A stretch of 64,000 bases of DNA from Pantoea sp. SOD02 (GTDB lineage Bacteria > Pseudomonadota > Gammaproteobacteria > Enterobacterales > Enterobacteriaceae): contig NZ_CP102604.1 of the NCBI RefSeq assembly GCF_024707505.1, positions 1,798,001 to 1,862,000 of the forward strand, written 5' to 3'. Shown here piece after piece: positions 28,136-39,762 of the stretch (the stretch's first letter is position 1; each line of letters begins with the position of its first letter). The translations under genes and the position numbers were made by a program. The notes under the pieces are model-generated. The model was not told the DNA's origin and ran no database searches. It saw nothing but the letters and a program-made list of their open reading frames with translations.

Positions 28136-28510
28136 ATGTCATCAGTAAATGCCGACTCCTTTTCACCCGAAGATTTCGTCTGGAAAGGGCTCACGCTGAC
28201 CGAATCGGCAGCGAAACAGATTCTTAACCTGGTAGAACAAGACCCTGAAGTCAAGGGCTTGAAACTGGGTGTGAAAACGTCCGGCTGTGCCGGCTTTGGG
28301 TACGTTATGGATCTGGTAAAAGATCCTGCCGATGACGACCTGCAGTTTGAGCAATTCGGCGCAAAACTGTTTGTGCCACTTCAGGCGATGCCGTTTGTTG
28401 ACGGTACCGAGCTGGATTATGTCCGCGAAGGTCTTAACCAGATTTTTAAATTCAACAACCCTAAAGCTCAACACGCCTGCGGGTGCGGTGAAAGCTTTGG
28501 CGTCGAGTAA
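28136..28510 (+). CDS. sufA: Fe-S assembly A-type carrier SufA
   Basis: A-type iron-sulfur carrier that passes clusters from the SufBCD scaffold to target proteins under iron or oxidative stress. 124 residues (E. coli 122) with the three ligand cysteines Cys51 (TSGCAG), Cys115 and Cys117 (CGCGES). GAGGTAGCAC precedes the ATG. First gene of a complete sufABCDSE operon; sufB follows after seven bases. Confidence 0.97.
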   Translation: MSSVNADSFSPEDFVWKGLTLTESAAKQILNLVEQDPEVKGLKLGVKTSGCAGFGYVMDLVKDPADDDLQFEQFGAKLFVPLQAMPFVDGTELDYVREGLNQIFKFNNPKAQHACGCGESFGVE

Positions 28511-28517
28511 GTAAAAC

Positions 28518-30011
28518 ATGTCACGACACACCGAAGCATCTGATGATGTACAAATGTGGGAAGGCAAGCTCAACTATAAAGAGGGCTTCTTTACCCAGTT
28601 ACAAACCGAAGAATTTGCTCACGGCATCAATGAAGATGTGGTGCGCGCCATTTCGGCTAAACGTAACGAACCTGAATGGATGCTTGAATTCCGTCTCAAG
28701 GCGTTCCGCGCCTGGGAGCAAATGGAAGAGCCGCACTGGCTGAAAGCGCATTACGAAAAACTGGATTATCAGGATTACAGCTACTACTCCGCGCCGTCCT
28801 GCGGCAACTGCGATGACAGCTGTGCTTCTGAACCTGGCGCGACCCAAACCTCCGGCAGCGTCGCCTCCAGCGACTACCTGACGAAGGAAGTGGAAGACGC
28901 GTTCAACCAGTTAGGCGTTCCGGTGCGTGAAGGGCGTGAAGTGGCGGTGGATGCGATTTTCGACTCCGTCTCCGTTTCCACTACCTATCGCGGCAAGCTG
29001 GCGGAGCAGGGCATTATCTTCTGCTCGTTCGGCGAAGCGATTCACGATCATCCAGAGCTGGTGCAGAAGTATCTCGGTACTGTCGTGCCGCCAAACGATA
29101 ACTTCTTTGCCGCGCTGAACTCCGCTGTGGCCTCTGACGGAACCTTCGTGTACATCCCGAAAGGCGTACGTTGCCCGATGGAGCTGTCGACCTATTTCCG
29201 CATCAACGCGGCAAAAACTGGTCAGTTCGAGCGCACCATCTTGATCGCTGATGAAGACAGCTACGTCAGCTACATCGAAGGTTGCTCAGCACCGGTGCGT
29301 GACACCTATCAGCTGCACGCCGCAGTGGTAGAAGTGATCATCCACAAGAATGCTGAAGTGAAATATTCCACCGTGCAGAACTGGTTCCCAGGCGGCGAAG
29401 GCGAGGGCGGTATCCTCAACTTCGTCACCAAACGTGCCCTGTGCGAAGGCGATCACAGCAAGATGTCCTGGACACAGTCTGAGACCGGTTCGGCGATCAC
29501 CTGGAAATATCCAAGCTGCATTCTGCGCGGTGACTACTCGATTGGTGAGTTCTACTCAGTCGCGCTGACTGCGGGCCGCCAGCAGGCGGATACCGGTACC
29601 AAGATGATTCACATTGGTAAAAATACCAAGTCGACCATCATCTCGAAAGGTATCTCCGCCGGTAAGAGCCAGAACACCTATCGCGGCCTGGTGAAAATCA
29701 TGCCAACCGCCACCAACGCGCGTAACTTCACCCAGTGTGATTCGATGCTGATTGGTGCCGAGTGCGGTGCGCACACTTTCCCGTATGTTGAAACGCGCAA
29801 CAACACCGCCCATCTGGAGCATGAAGCCACTACCTCGCGCATCGGTGAAGATCAGATGTTCTACTGCCTGCAGCGTGGCATCAGCGAAGAAGATGCGATC
29901 TCAATGATCGTTAACGGCTTCTGCAAAGACGTTTTCTCCGAGCTGCCACTGGAATTCGCCGTGGAAGCGCAAAAATTGTTAGCTATCAGCCTTGAGCACA
30001 GTGTGGGCTGA
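28518..30011 (+). CDS. sufB: Fe-S scaffold protein SufB
   Basis: Core scaffold of the SufBC2D complex on which clusters form using sulfur from SufSE. 497 residues (495 in E. coli), beta-helix core. Conserved features are an N-terminal Cys-rich stretch (CGNCDDSCA), [35 protein letters not shown] and, near the C-terminus, [10 protein letters not shown], which carries the Cys that receives sulfur. The ribosome site is modest, and translation is probably coupled to sufA. Confidence 0.97.
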   Translation: MSRHTEASDDVQMWEGKLNYKEGFFTQLQTEEFAHGINEDVVRAISAKRNEPEWMLEFRLKAFRAWEQMEEPHWLKAHYEKLDYQDYSYYSAPSCGNCDDSCASEPGATQTSGSVASSDYLTKEVEDAFNQLGVPVREGREVAVDAIFDSVSVSTTYRGKLAEQGIIFCSFGEAIHDHPELVQKYLGTVVPPNDNFFAALNSAVASDGTFVYIPKGVRCPMELSTYFRINAAKTGQFERTILIADEDSYVSYIEGCSAPVRDTYQLHAAVVEVIIHKNAEVKYSTVQNWFPGGEGEGGILNFVTKRALCEGDHSKMSWTQSETGSAITWKYPSCILRGDYSIGEFYSVALTAGRQQADTGTKMIHIGKNTKSTIISKGISAGKSQNTYRGLVKIMPTATNARNFTQCDSMLIGAECGAHTFPYVETRNNTAHLEHEATTSRIGEDQMFYCLQRGISEEDAISMIVNGFCKDVFSELPLEFAVEAQKLLAISLEHSVG

Positions 30012-30045
30012 TGCCCGTTGCCGGAAGCAATGTGAAGGAAAGAGT

Positions 30046-30792
30046 ATGTTAAGCATTAAAGATTTGCAGGTTAGCGTTGAAGACAAAGAGATTTTGCGCG
30101 GTCTGAACCTTGAAGTAAAACCGGGCGAAGTCCACGCCATCATGGGACCGAACGGTTCAGGTAAAAGTACCCTGTCTGCAACGCTGGCTGGTCGTGAAGA
30201 TTACGAAGTCACTGGCGGTTCTGTCACCTTTAAGGGCAAAGATCTGCTGGAACTTGAGCCAGAAGAGCGTGCCGGTGAAGGCATCTTCATGGCATTCCAG
30301 TATCCGGTAGAAATTCCGGGCGTCAGCAACCAGTTCTTCCTGCAGACCTCGGTCAACGCGGTACGTAAATACCGTGAGCAGGAGCCGCTGGACCGTTTCG
30401 ACTTCCAGGACTTTATCGAAGATAAAATCCAGCTGCTGAAGATGCCAGAAGATTTGCTGACCCGTTCAGTGAACGTGGGCTTCTCCGGCGGTGAGAAGAA
30501 GCGTAACGACATCCTGCAGATGGCGGCTCTGGAACCTGAGCTGTGCATCCTTGATGAAACCGACTCCGGTCTGGATATCGATGCGCTGAAAATCGTGGCC
30601 GAAGGCGTTAATAGCCTGCGCGACGGTAAGCGTTCATTCATCATCGTGACGCACTATCAGCGCATCCTGGATTACATCAAGCCGGATCACGTACACGTGC
30701 TGTATCAGGGCAAGATCGTTAAATCTGGCGACTTCTCGCTGGTGAAACAGTTGGAGGAGCAAGGCTATGGCTGGCTTACCGACCAAGAGTGA
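30046..30792 (+). CDS. sufC: Fe-S assembly ATPase SufC
   Basis: ABC-type ATPase that drives rearrangement of the SufB-SufD pair. 248 residues, as in E. coli: Walker A GPNGSGKST (34-42), signature FSGGEKKRND, Walker B CILDETDSGLD, H-loop VTHYQ. ATG 30046 (MLSIKDLQV) has GAAAGAG upstream and matches the family; an upstream extension into sufB from 29992 is rejected. Its end overlaps sufD by 26 bases. Confidence 0.97.
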   Translation: MLSIKDLQVSVEDKEILRGLNLEVKPGEVHAIMGPNGSGKSTLSATLAGREDYEVTGGSVTFKGKDLLELEPEERAGEGIFMAFQYPVEIPGVSNQFFLQTSVNAVRKYREQEPLDRFDFQDFIEDKIQLLKMPEDLLTRSVNVGFSGGEKKRNDILQMAALEPELCILDETDSGLDIDALKIVAEGVNSLRDGKRSFIIVTHYQRILDYIKPDHVHVLYQGKIVKSGDFSLVKQLEEQGYGWLTDQE

Positions 30793-32044
30793 TAACGCCC
30801 TGCAGCAGTGGCATCACCTGTTTGAATCGCGCGGTGACGTGCGTTCTTTACAGGCGCAGCAGCACTGGCAGCAACTGATGCGTGTCGGCCTGCCGACGCG
30901 TAAGCATGAAAACTGGAAATACACGCCGCTTGATGGCCTGCTGGCGCAGCAGTTTGTGCTGCCGCAGCCGCAGGAAGTGAGCGCGGAGCAAGTTGAAGCG
31001 CTGGCGCTGCCGGTTGATGCGGTGCGTCTGGTGTTTGTTGACGGTCGCTTTCAGGCCGAATTGAGCAGCCGTGATACCGGCCTGTTTGAAATTCAACATG
31101 CGCAGGCTTCTGAGCGTCGTCCGCTGCCGGCACCGATTCAGCCGGAAGTGTTCCTGCATCTGACCGAAAGCCTGGCGGAAGAAGCCACCACCATTCGTCT
31201 GGCGCGTGGCAAATCAGCGGCTAAACCGCTCTATCTGCTGCACATCACCAGTGGTCAGGACGCGGGCACTAACACCGTGCATCATCGCCACCATCTGCAA
31301 CTGGAAGCCAGCGCAGAAGCGGAAGTGATTGAGCACTACGTTACGCTGAATGATGTGGCGCACTTTACCGGCGCGCGTTTCACGTTCGACGTGGCCGACA
31401 ATGCCAAACTGCAGCACATCAAACTGTCATTTGAGAGCGAGAAGGCTTACCACTTCGCGCACAATGACGTGGTGATGGGCCGTGATGCGAATGTAGCCAC
31501 CACCAGCTTCCTGCTGGGGGCGGGCTTATCGCGTCACAACACCAGCGCGCAGCTGAATGGCGAAAATACCAATCTGGCGATCAACAGCTTGTCGTTGCCG
31601 GTGAATCAGGAAGTGTGCGATACCCGCAGCTATCTGGAGCACAACAAAGGCTACTGCACCAGTCGTCAGATGCACAAAGTCATCGCGCGCGATAAAGGTC
31701 GTGCGGTGTTCAACGGCATGATTAAAGTGGCACAGCACGCGCTGAAAACCGATGGACAGATGACCAACAACAACCTGTTGCTGGGCCGTCTGGCTGAAGT
31801 GGACACCAAGCCGCAGTTGGAAATCTATGCTGATGACGTGAAGTGCAGTCACGGTGCGACCATTGGTCGTATTGATGAAGAGCAGATGTTCTATCTGCGC
31901 TCGCGCGGCATCGATGAGACCGCCGCACAGCGTATGATCATCCATGCATTTGCCGCTGAACTCACCGAAACGCTGGAGAATCCGGTACTGCGTCAGGTGG
32001 TGCTGCAGCGCATTGCCGCGCGTATTCCGGGAGTTGAGTCATGA
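30767..32044 (+). CDS. sufD: Fe-S assembly protein SufD
   Basis: Beta-helix partner of SufB, needed for iron entry into the scaffold. 425 residues (E. coli 423), with the SufBD domain signature [10 protein letters not shown] near the N-terminus and [20 protein letters not shown] near the C-terminus, including the conserved Cys and His proposed as cluster ligands. Translation starts inside sufC (AGGAGC upstream) and the stop overlaps the sufS start in ATGA, so the three genes are tightly coupled. Confidence 0.97.
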   Translation: MAGLPTKSDNALQQWHHLFESRGDVRSLQAQQHWQQLMRVGLPTRKHENWKYTPLDGLLAQQFVLPQPQEVSAEQVEALALPVDAVRLVFVDGRFQAELSSRDTGLFEIQHAQASERRPLPAPIQPEVFLHLTESLAEEATTIRLARGKSAAKPLYLLHITSGQDAGTNTVHHRHHLQLEASAEAEVIEHYVTLNDVAHFTGARFTFDVADNAKLQHIKLSFESEKAYHFAHNDVVMGRDANVATTSFLLGAGLSRHNTSAQLNGENTNLAINSLSLPVNQEVCDTRSYLEHNKGYCTSRQMHKVIARDKGRAVFNGMIKVAQHALKTDGQMTNNNLLLGRLAEVDTKPQLEIYADDVKCSHGATIGRIDEEQMFYLRSRGIDETAAQRMIIHAFAAELTETLENPVLRQVVLQRIAARIPGVES

Positions 32045-33264
32045 GTTTCGATCTCGAACGCATCAGAGCGGAATTTCCGATTCTGAAACGTGAGGTCAAC
32101 GGACATCCGCTGGCCTACCTTGATAGCGCGGCCAGCGCACAGCGCCCGCTCGCGGTCATCAATGCGGAAAGTTATTTCTACCAGCACGGCTATGCAGCTG
32201 TGCACCGCGGTATCCATTCGTTGAGCGCGCAGGCGACCACTGACATGGAGAACGTGCGTCATCAGGCAGCGCGTTTTCTTAACGCCGCTTCGCCTGAAGA
32301 GATCATCTTCGTCAAAGGCACCACGGAAGCCATCAATCTGGTGGCTAACAGTTGGGGCGGCAGTCAGCTGCAGCCAGGCGACAACATCATCATCACCGAG
32401 ATGGAGCATCACGCTAACATCGTACCGTGGCAGATGGTGGCACAGCGTACCGGCGCAGAAATTCGCGTACTGCCGCTAAATGCGCAGGGCGAGCTGGCGC
32501 TGGAGCAGCTGAGCGGCTTGATTGATGGCCGCACTCGTTTGCTGGCGGTGACCCACGTTTCAAACGTGCTCGGCACCGTCAATCCTGTGAAAGCCATCGT
32601 GGCGCAAGCGAAAGCCGCTGGCGTGATTACGCTGGTGGATGGCGCGCAAGCTGTGATGCATCACGCGGTGGATGTGCAGGATATCGACTGTGACTTCTAC
32701 GCCTTCTCCGGCCATAAAATTTATGGTCCGACCGGTATTGGTGTGCTGTACGCGCGTAAAGCGTTGCAGGAGATCATGCCACCGTGGGAAGGCGGCGGTT
32801 CGATGATTTCTGAAGTGGTGCTGCCAACCGGCACCACCTTTAACAGTACGCCATGGCGTTTCGAAGCGGGCACGCCAAATACCGGCGGTATCATTGGTTT
32901 GGGTGCGGCGTTAACGTGGATCAGCGAACTGGGCCTGGACGTTATTCATCAGCGCGAATCGATGCTGATGCGTTATGCGCTGGATAAACTGGCTTCGGTG
33001 CCGGATCTGGTGATTTACGGTCCGGAGAGTCGTAGCGGCGTGGTGGCTTTTAACCTCGGCAAGCATCACGCGTTTGATGTCGGCAGTTTCCTTGATCAAT
33101 ACGGTATTGCGATCCGCACCGGCCATCATTGCGCAATGCCGCTGATGCGTCATTATGCGGTGCCGGCGATGTGTCGTGCCTCCTTCGCGCTGTATAACAC
33201 CGAAGAAGAAGCCGATCGCCTGGCCGCAGGTTTGACCCGTATTCATCGTCTGCTGGGCGGTTGA
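32041..33264 (+). CDS. sufS: Cysteine desulfurase SufS
   Basis: PLP enzyme that takes sulfur from cysteine and hands it as persulfide to SufE. 407 residues (406 in E. coli). PLP Lys226 in [11 protein letters not shown], active-site Cys364 in [11 protein letters not shown], plus [12 protein letters not shown]. Group II desulfurase. Overlaps the sufD end by four bases; sufE begins 20 bases after its stop with GGAG upstream. Confidence 0.98.
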   Translation: MSFDLERIRAEFPILKREVNGHPLAYLDSAASAQRPLAVINAESYFYQHGYAAVHRGIHSLSAQATTDMENVRHQAARFLNAASPEEIIFVKGTTEAINLVANSWGGSQLQPGDNIIITEMEHHANIVPWQMVAQRTGAEIRVLPLNAQGELALEQLSGLIDGRTRLLAVTHVSNVLGTVNPVKAIVAQAKAAGVITLVDGAQAVMHHAVDVQDIDCDFYAFSGHKIYGPTGIGVLYARKALQEIMPPWEGGGSMISEVVLPTGTTFNSTPWRFEAGTPNTGGIIGLGAALTWISELGLDVIHQRESMLMRYALDKLASVPDLVIYGPESRSGVVAFNLGKHHAFDVGSFLDQYGIAIRTGHHCAMPLMRHYAVPAMCRASFALYNTEEEADRLAAGLTRIHRLLGG

Positions 33265-33284
33265 GCAGATTTCAGGAGTGATTC

Positions 33285-33701
33285 ATGGCGAATTTGCCAG
33301 ATAAAGAGAGACTGGTTCGTAACTTTAATCGTTGCGCTAACTGGGAAGAGAAGTACCTCTACATCATTGAACTCGGTGGGAAATTACCAGAATCCTCCGA
33401 AAGCTTACAGCAGCCAGAACACGTGATTTCAGGCTGTCAGAGCCAGGTGTGGATACGCATGACCCCGCAGGCCGATGGCACTATCGCCTTCGAAGGTGAC
33501 AGTGATGCCGCCATCGTTAAAGGGTTGATTGCAGTGGTATTTAGCCTGTATCAGGGGCTTAAGGCGCCAGAGATTCTCGATCTCGATGTGCGTCACTGGT
33601 TCGGCGAATTGGCGCTGACCTCACATCTCACTCCCTCGCGTTCACAGGGTCTGGAAGCCATGATCCGCGCGATCCGGCATAACGCTCAGACCCTCAGCTA
33701 A
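33285..33701 (+). CDS. sufE: Sulfur acceptor protein SufE
   Basis: Accepts persulfide from SufS on Cys51 ([10 protein letters not shown]) and passes it to SufB. 138 residues, as in E. coli, intact. Last gene of the suf operon, followed by a strong terminator that separates it from ldtE. Confidence 0.97.
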   Translation: MANLPDKERLVRNFNRCANWEEKYLYIIELGGKLPESSESLQQPEHVISGCQSQVWIRMTPQADGTIAFEGDSDAAIVKGLIAVVFSLYQGLKAPEILDLDVRHWFGELALTSHLTPSRSQGLEAMIRAIRHNAQTLS

Positions 33702-33712
33702 GTTACACTCTC

Positions 33713-33741
33713 CAGACCCCGGCTTGACCGGGGTCTGTTCT
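33713..33741 (+). terminator. Rho-independent terminator of sufABCDSE
   Basis: 10-bp stem CAGACCCCGG/CCGGGGTCTG (33713-33722, 33728-33737) with a short T-rich tail TTCT. Confidence 0.78.
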
Positions 33742-33762
33742 ATCCGACAAAGAGAAAATTGC

Positions 33763-34740
33763 ATGAAACCAGCCTTACGTTTAGCCGGTGCATTGCTGTT
33801 GTCCTGTTGCGGACTCTCTGCACCTGCATTTGCTACGGAATATCCCCTACCAGCCGATAACAGCCGTTTAATTGGCGAGAATACCCTAACCATCGTGCCG
33901 GATGACAAACGGCCGCTGGAGAGCATTGCCGCGCATTATAAGATAGGCATGCTCGGCATGCTGGAAGCCAATCCAGGCGTTGATCCCTGGCTGCCAAAGG
34001 CCGGCACACAATTAACCGTGCCGCTGCAGATGCTGCTGCCTGATGCGCCACGCGAAGGTATCGTGATTAACCTCGCGGAACTGCGGCTCTACTACTATCC
34101 GAAAGGTGAAGATCGTGTGGTGGTCTATCCGATTGGTATCGGCCAATTGGGCGCCATGACGCCAACCATGGTCACCAGCATCAGCCAGAAAATCCCTAAT
34201 CCTACCTGGACGCCAACCACCAATATCCGCAAGCGCTATGCCAAAGAGGGCATCACTTTGCCGGGCGTGGTGCCCGCTGGGCCAGATAACCCGATGGGGC
34301 TGTTTGCGATGCGTCTGGCGCGCGGCACCGGTCAGTATCTAATTCACGGCACTAATGCTGACTTTGGTATTGGTATGCGCGTGAGTTCTGGCTGTATTCG
34401 CCTGCGACCGGATGATATTGAAGCGCTGTTCAACAGCGTGCCGAAAGGAACGCGCGTGCAGGTGATCAACCAGCCCATCAAATATGCCATTGAGCCCGAC
34501 GGTAAGCGCTACGTTGAAGTGCATCAGCCTTTATCGCGCAATGATAAGGATGATCCACAAACCATGCCGATTGCACAGTCTGCGCAGCTGAAAGCCTTCT
34601 CAAAGAGTGAGAAGAGCGATACCGCGTTGATTAAGGAAGTGATAGCCCGACGTTCAGGAATGCCGGTGTTAGTGAGCAGCGGTGAGCCGGTAACTAATCA
34701 GAGTGCTGAAGCTGTAGGTGAAGCAGTAGCGCAACCCTAA
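33763..34740 (+). CDS. ldtE: L,D-transpeptidase LdtE (YnhG)
   Basis: Periplasmic L,D-transpeptidase that makes 3-3 cross-links in peptidoglycan. 325 residues: signal peptide (MKPALRLAGALLLSCC, cut after AFA), a LysM domain (about 40-90), then the YkuD domain with the catalytic signature HGTNADFGIG and SSGCIRL (Cys211). ATG 33763 starts the signal; the longer frame from 33724 runs back into the suf terminator. Follows suf and faces lpp, as in E. coli. Confidence 0.95.
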   Translation: MKPALRLAGALLLSCCGLSAPAFATEYPLPADNSRLIGENTLTIVPDDKRPLESIAAHYKIGMLGMLEANPGVDPWLPKAGTQLTVPLQMLLPDAPREGIVINLAELRLYYYPKGEDRVVVYPIGIGQLGAMTPTMVTSISQKIPNPTWTPTTNIRKRYAKEGITLPGVVPAGPDNPMGLFAMRLARGTGQYLIHGTNADFGIGMRVSSGCIRLRPDDIEALFNSVPKGTRVQVINQPIKYAIEPDGKRYVEVHQPLSRNDKDDPQTMPIAQSAQLKAFSKSEKSDTALIKEVIARRSGMPVLVSSGEPVTNQSAEAVGEAVAQP

Positions 34741-34772
34741 TTCGGACCAGATAAACGCAGAATCCGGACAAA

Positions 34773-34803
34773 AAAAATGGTGCCACATGGGCACCATTTT
34801 TCA
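34773..34803. terminator. Bidirectional terminator between ldtE and lpp
   Basis: 10-bp stem AAATGGTGCC/GGCACCATTT (34775-34784, 34790-34799) flanked by A and T runs, so it works in both directions. Confidence 0.88.
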
Positions 34804-34813
34804 ACCAGTACTC

Positions 34814-35304
<491 letters not shown>

Positions 35305-35337
35305 TAAAAAAAGCGCCTGGAAAAGGCGCTTTTTAAT
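35305..35337. terminator. Terminator of pykF
   Basis: AAAGCGCC/GGCGCTTT stem with A and T runs on either side (35305-35337), 18 bases after the pykF stop on the minus strand. Confidence 0.88.
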
Positions 35338-35354
35338 AAAAATTCAGTTGCTAA

Positions 35355-36767
35355 TCAGATTACATGTACAGAAGCGGTGTTTGTCGTTCCGCTTGGTACT
35401 AATGCGCCTGAAACCATTACCACAACATCGCCTTTCTGCGCATATCCGCTTTCCAGCGCCATTTCTTTACCAATGCGATAGAAATCATCAGTTGAGGCAA
35501 TTTCTGTCACCAGATGGGTTTCGATACCTTTGCTCAGAATCAGCTGACGCGCGGTGGTTTCGTTGGTGGTGAGCGCCAGAATGGTGGCATCCGGGAAATA
35601 CTTACGGATCGCTTTGGCAGATTTACCGCCTTCGGTAGCTACAACAATCAGTGGTGCTTCCAGCTTCTCTGCAGTCTCAACCGCACCGCGGCACACTGCT
35701 TCGGTGATGCGCAGCTTGCGTGAGTCTTGCAATGAATCGATGCGGGATTTCATCACGCGATCGGTGCGCTCACAGATGGTCGCCATGATGGTGACCGACT
35801 CCAGCGGATAGCGGCCTTTCGCGCTCTCACCAGACAGCATCACCGCATCGGTACCATCGAGGATGGCGTTAGCCACGTCGCCAGCTTCTGCGCGGGTAGG
35901 GCGCGGGTTTTTGATCATTGAATCCAGCATCTGCGTCGCGGTGATCACCACTTTGCGGGCTTTATTACATTTTTTGATCATCATCTTCTGCGCGAAGATC
36001 ACTTCTTCAACCGGGATCTCAACGCCGAGGTCGCCACGCGCAACCATGATGCCGTCTGACGCTTCGAGGATTTCGTCGAAGTTGTTCAGGCCTTCCTGGT
36101 TCTCGATTTTCGAGATGATTTGAATGTGTTCGCCGCCGTGTGCTTTCAGGTGCTCACGGATTTCCAGCACGTCAGAACGCTTACGGATAAATGAAGCGGC
36201 GACGAAATCAACGTTCTGCTCGCAACCAAAGATCAGGTCGCGCTTATCTTTTTCCGCCAGTGCAGGCAGCTGAATGGAGACACCTGGCAGGTTAACGCCT
36301 TTGTTCTCACCCAGATCGCCGTTGTTCAGGACATTACAGATCACTGAGTTCTCAGTGACTTCAGTCACCTGCATACCGATCAAGCCATCGTCGACCAGCA
36401 CGGTGTTACCAATTTTCAGGTCTTCAGTGAAACCGGCGTAGGTCACGGCAACACGTTCGCTGTTACCAATCACCGACTGATCGGTAGTGAAGGTGAAGGT
36501 CTGGCCCGCTTTCAACGATACATCGTTGCCGCCTTCCAGTTTCATGGTACGAATTTCCGGACCTTTGGTGTCCAGCAGAATAGCGGCCTGACGACCGGTT
36601 TTTTCCATAACGGCACGCATGTTGGTAATGCGTTGGCCGTGTTCAGCATAGTCCCCGTGCGAGAAGTTCAGGCGCATCACGTTCATGCCCGCTTCCAGCA
36701 GTTGGGTCAGCATCTCTTCAGATTCGGTTTTTGGACCGATAGTACAAACGATTTTGGTCTTTTTCAT
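35355..36767 (-). CDS. pykF: Pyruvate kinase I
   Basis: Glycolytic enzyme making pyruvate and ATP from PEP and ADP; the PykF type is activated by fructose 1,6-bisphosphate. 470 residues, the E. coli length. N-terminal [15 protein letters not shown], catalytic [12 protein letters not shown] (about 240-252), [12 protein letters not shown] and [14 protein letters not shown], and a C-terminal effector domain ending TASVHVI. ATG 36767 is chosen over the frame from 36821 by homology. A Cra operator lies upstream. Confidence 0.97.
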   Translation of the reverse strand: MKKTKIVCTIGPKTESEEMLTQLLEAGMNVMRLNFSHGDYAEHGQRITNMRAVMEKTGRQAAILLDTKGPEIRTMKLEGGNDVSLKAGQTFTFTTDQSVIGNSERVAVTYAGFTEDLKIGNTVLVDDGLIGMQVTEVTENSVICNVLNNGDLGENKGVNLPGVSIQLPALAEKDKRDLIFGCEQNVDFVAASFIRKRSDVLEIREHLKAHGGEHIQIISKIENQEGLNNFDEILEASDGIMVARGDLGVEIPVEEVIFAQKMMIKKCNKARKVVITATQMLDSMIKNPRPTRAEAGDVANAILDGTDAVMLSGESAKGRYPLESVTIMATICERTDRVMKSRIDSLQDSRKLRITEAVCRGAVETAEKLEAPLIVVATEGGKSAKAIRKYFPDATILALTTNETTARQLILSKGIETHLVTEIASTDDFYRIGKEMALESGYAQKGDVVVMVSGALVPSGTTNTASVHVI

Positions 36768-37109
36768 GTCAGGTTTTCTATAAGTTGTGATGGATGATAA
36801 AGGTCGGGATTCGATGCGCATGGCACCGAAGTGAGAATATTTATGGTGTTGGAACGGATTTCACAGAAATAAGAATAGGAGACGAAAGCAAAGCGTGCAG
36901 AGAAGTTATGCAGTACGCGAGGGAACTGAGTGATCAGTGTTGCGCAAATCATTGGAGTTGTTTGCATAGGCACGTTAGCGCTGAAACCTTTCAGGTGGAA
37001 CAACGCGGCATAGTATAGTCGCTAAGTATGCGAAAACCAATATAAAAGCGGCGTGATAAAGACGATGCAGATCAAGAAAAAGGTGTTGCGCAAGGAGATA
37101 AAACCAGAA
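36768..37109 (-). promoter_or_regulatory. pykF upstream region with Cra operator
   Basis: 342 bases between pykF and the tRNA genes. CTGAAACCTTTCAG (36981-36994) is a palindrome that, on the minus strand, reads CCTGAAAGGTTTCAGC, matching the Cra (FruR) operator that represses pykF in E. coli. It lies about 215 bases before the ATG, so the leader is long. Nothing else clear is seen. Confidence 0.7.
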
Positions 37110-37186
37110 TGGTGCGCTCTAATGGACTCGAACCATCGACCCCCACCATGTCAAGGTGGTGCTCTAACCAACTGAGCTAAGAGCGC
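37110..37186 (-). tRNA. tRNA-Val(GAC)
   Basis: 77-nt cloverleaf with encoded CCA. Acceptor GCGCTCT/AGAGCGC, anticodon arm CCACC-TTGACAT-GGTGG (anticodon GAC), T loop TTCGAGT. Identical to the copy at 37286-37362. Confidence 0.97.
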
Positions 37187-37205
37187 ATGCAGAATATTCA
37201 ATAAT

Positions 37206-37282
37206 TGGTGCGTCCGAGTGGACTCGAACCACCGACCCCCACCATGTCAAGGTGGTGCTCTAACCAACTGAGCTACGGACGC
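37206..37282 (-). tRNA. tRNA-Val(GAC), second copy
   Basis: 77 nt. The acceptor stem differs (GCGTCCG/CGGACGC, compensatory); the same anticodon arm with GAC. Matches E. coli valW as I recall it. Separated by 3 nt from the next tRNA gene. Confidence 0.97.
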
Positions 37283-37285
37283 ACT

Positions 37286-37362
37286 TGGTGCGCTCTAATG
37301 GACTCGAACCATCGACCCCCACCATGTCAAGGTGGTGCTCTAACCAACTGAGCTAAGAGCGC
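37286..37362 (-). tRNA. tRNA-Val(GAC), third copy (first transcribed)
   Basis: 77 nt, same sequence as the tRNA at 37110-37186. It lies nearest the shared promoter on the minus strand. Confidence 0.97.
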
Positions 37363-37392
37363 AACACGCTGTCAGGGCGACAGCGGGGACGA

Positions 37393-37421
37393 ATATTAAC
37401 GGCAGGCCGTGATGCTGGCAA
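37393..37421 (-). promoter_or_regulatory. Promoter of the tRNA-Val cluster
   Basis: Minus strand TTGCCA (37416-37421), 17-base spacer, TAATAT (37393-37398), with a GC-rich discriminator (CGTCCCCGC), as found at stringently controlled stable-RNA promoters. Confidence 0.8.
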
Positions 37422-37442
37422 GGGGAAAAAGTGTTTTTCCCC
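37422..37442 (-). terminator. Terminator of mdtK
   Basis: GGGGAAAAA/TTTTTCCCC hairpin with a 3-nt loop, just upstream of the tRNA promoter. It insulates the tRNA genes from mdtK. Confidence 0.65.
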
Positions 37443-37496
37443 TACGACTGACCAGCAACTGTGCTATGCGTCGTTTTTTTCGCCGTTACCAGCCAC

Positions 37497-38870
37497 TTAG
37501 CGCGCGGCGCGCGCCAAAATCACTTGCGCAGGCAGGCGCTGCAAACGACGGATGCGCCAAATCATCATCACTGCTGCGGAGGTCAGGCCGATAATAAAGC
37601 CACACCAGAAACCGGCGGGACCGAGTTTCGGCAATACCCAATCCGTCATCGCCAGTACATAACCCACCGGCAAACCCAGCACCCAATACGCGATAAAAGT
37701 AATGAAGAAGATCGAGCGCGTGTCTTTATATCCTCGCAAGATACCGCTGCCAATCACCTGAATCGAATCTGAGAACTGATAGATCGCCGCCAGCAGCATC
37801 AGTTGCGCCGCAAGAGTAATGACTTCAGGATTTGCGGTATACAGCGCGGCGATATCATGACGGAATATCACGGTAAACAGCGCGGTGATGGCCGCCATAC
37901 TGATGCCGACTCCCTGGCCAGTCCACGCGGCAACGCGCGCCTGTTCGGCTGAACCTTGTCCGAGTCGATAGCCAACGCGAATGGTGGTGGCCACGCCGAG
38001 CGACAACGGCAACACGAACATCAACGAGCTGAAGTTGAGCGCAATCTGGTGCCCGGCCACTTTGACGATGCCGAGTGGTGATACTAAAAGCGCCACCACG
38101 GCAAACAGGGTCACCTCAAAGAACAGCGCCAATGCCACCGGCAAACCCAGCGTGAACAGGCGTGACAAAATTGCGCGTGACGGTGCGGACCAACGCGTTT
38201 TCATGCGGATATCGCGCATGCTTGCCATGCGTTTAACCCAGAAGCGCATCACCAGGAACATCACCCAATAGACCGACGCCGTCGCCACACCGCAGCCGAC
38301 GCCGCCTAAGGCCGGCATACCGAAATGCCCATAAATGAACACATAGTTGAGCGGAATGTTCACCATCAGACCGAGAAAGCCGAGCAGCATCGCCGGTTTG
38401 GTTTTCGACAAACCTTCACACTGGTTGCGCATCACCTGGAACAGCAGATAACCCGGCGCGCCCCACAGCAACGCATGCAGGTATCCTTCGGCTTTGGCGG
38501 CCAATTCAGGATCGATGTCATGCATGGTGTTAATCAGATAACCGGCATTCCACAGTACCACCATAATCAGTAGCGCAACGGCAATTGCCATCCAGTATCC
38601 CTGGCGCACTTGTTCCGCGATACGTTCGCGTCGTCCTGAACCGTTGAGTTGCGCAACGGTAGGCGTCAAAGCCAGTAGAAGACCATGACCAAACAGAATG
38701 GCGGGAAGCCAGATAGAGGTGCCGACAGCAACGGCGGCCATATCCGTGGCGCTTACCGCACCGGCCATAACAGTATCTACAAATCCCATCGCCGTCTGGG
38801 CCACCTGAGCAAGGATGACCGGGATCGCGAGGGCCAGCAATTGACGCGCTTCTGTAAAATACTTCTGCAC
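37497..38870 (-). CDS. mdtK: MATE multidrug efflux pump MdtK (NorM)
   Basis: Inner-membrane antiporter exporting fluoroquinolones, dyes and other cations with Na+ or H+. 457 residues (E. coli 457), twelve hydrophobic helices in two homologous halves, with the MATE blocks [20 protein letters not shown] near the N-terminus and [16 protein letters not shown] in the second half. It is divergent from ribE, as in E. coli. Confidence 0.96.
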   Translation of the reverse strand: MQKYFTEARQLLALAIPVILAQVAQTAMGFVDTVMAGAVSATDMAAVAVGTSIWLPAILFGHGLLLALTPTVAQLNGSGRRERIAEQVRQGYWMAIAVALLIMVVLWNAGYLINTMHDIDPELAAKAEGYLHALLWGAPGYLLFQVMRNQCEGLSKTKPAMLLGFLGLMVNIPLNYVFIYGHFGMPALGGVGCGVATASVYWVMFLVMRFWVKRMASMRDIRMKTRWSAPSRAILSRLFTLGLPVALALFFEVTLFAVVALLVSPLGIVKVAGHQIALNFSSLMFVLPLSLGVATTIRVGYRLGQGSAEQARVAAWTGQGVGISMAAITALFTVIFRHDIAALYTANPEVITLAAQLMLLAAIYQFSDSIQVIGSGILRGYKDTRSIFFITFIAYWVLGLPVGYVLAMTDWVLPKLGPAGFWCGFIIGLTSAAVMMIWRIRRLQRLPAQVILARAAR

Positions 38871-39068
38871 GTTACACCTGCTTAATTAAAGAAGAGAGCG
38901 GGGCGAAATCCCCAAAGAATGCGCGGCATAGTGTAGCGGCAGCGCTGGCTTCCGCCAAACGTTGATCGCATTTTGTTTAGCAATTTGTGTAAAGTTTGAA
39001 CTCCGCCAAATTAAGCTGCCGCCAACAAGCTGTGATAAACTGACGCAAACTTTGCAGAGGCTGAGATC

Positions 39069-39713
39069 ATGTTTACTGGAATTGTGCAAGGCACGGCAGA
39101 AATTGTCGGCATTGAAGAGAAAGATCTGTTTCGTACCCATATTGTGCGCTTACCGGAGGATCTGTTACCGGGCCTGGCGCTGGGCGCATCGGTGGCACAC
39201 AACGGCTGCTGCCTGACCGTAACCGAGATTAACGGTGATCTGGTCAGCTTCGATCTGATTAAAGAAACATTGCGCATTACCAACCTGGGTGAATTAAAGG
39301 TGGGTGATGTGGTGAATATTGAACGTGCCGCGAAGTTCAGTGATGAAATTGGCGGCCATTTAATGTCTGGCCATATTATGACCACGGCGGAAATCTGCAA
39401 AATCATCCAGTCAGAAAACAACCGCGAAATCTGGTTTAAATTACAGGACGCCACGCAGATCAAATATATTCTGCACAAAGGTTTCGTGGGTATCGATGGA
39501 ATTAGTTTGACCGTTGGCGACGTGACGAAAAGCAAATTCTGTGTGCATTTGATTCCGGAAACGCTGGAGCGCACCACTTTAGGCGCGAAGAAGTTTGGTC
39601 ATAAGGTCAATATTGAGATTGATCCGCATACGCAGGCCATTGTGGAAACGGTTGAGCGCGTATTAGCGCAGCGTGAAGCCGCTGCACTGGCGCAGATTGC
39701 TAGCGCAGAATAA
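39069..39713 (+). CDS. ribE: Riboflavin synthase alpha chain
   Basis: Joins two molecules of 6,7-dimethyl-8-ribityllumazine to give riboflavin. 214 residues (213 in E. coli), two lumazine-binding halves: [12 protein letters not shown] with NGCCLTV, and GGHLMSGHI with [19 protein letters not shown] is upstream of the ATG. Single gene divergent from mdtK; no FMN riboswitch is seen here. E. coli also calls it ribC. Confidence 0.97.
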   Translation: MFTGIVQGTAEIVGIEEKDLFRTHIVRLPEDLLPGLALGASVAHNGCCLTVTEINGDLVSFDLIKETLRITNLGELKVGDVVNIERAAKFSDEIGGHLMSGHIMTTAEICKIIQSENNREIWFKLQDATQIKYILHKGFVGIDGISLTVGDVTKSKFCVHLIPETLERTTLGAKKFGHKVNIEIDPHTQAIVETVERVLAQREAAALAQIASAE

Positions 39714-39719
39714 TACCGT

Positions 39720-39745
39720 TAAAAAAGGCGCCATGTGGCGCCTTG
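39720..39745. terminator. Bidirectional terminator between ribE and cfa
   Basis: AAGGCGCC/GGCGCCTT stem (39725-39732, 39737-39744). The A run on the left serves as a T run for cfa on the minus strand. Confidence 0.82.
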
Positions 39746-39762
39746 ATTCATTTCAAAGCTTA

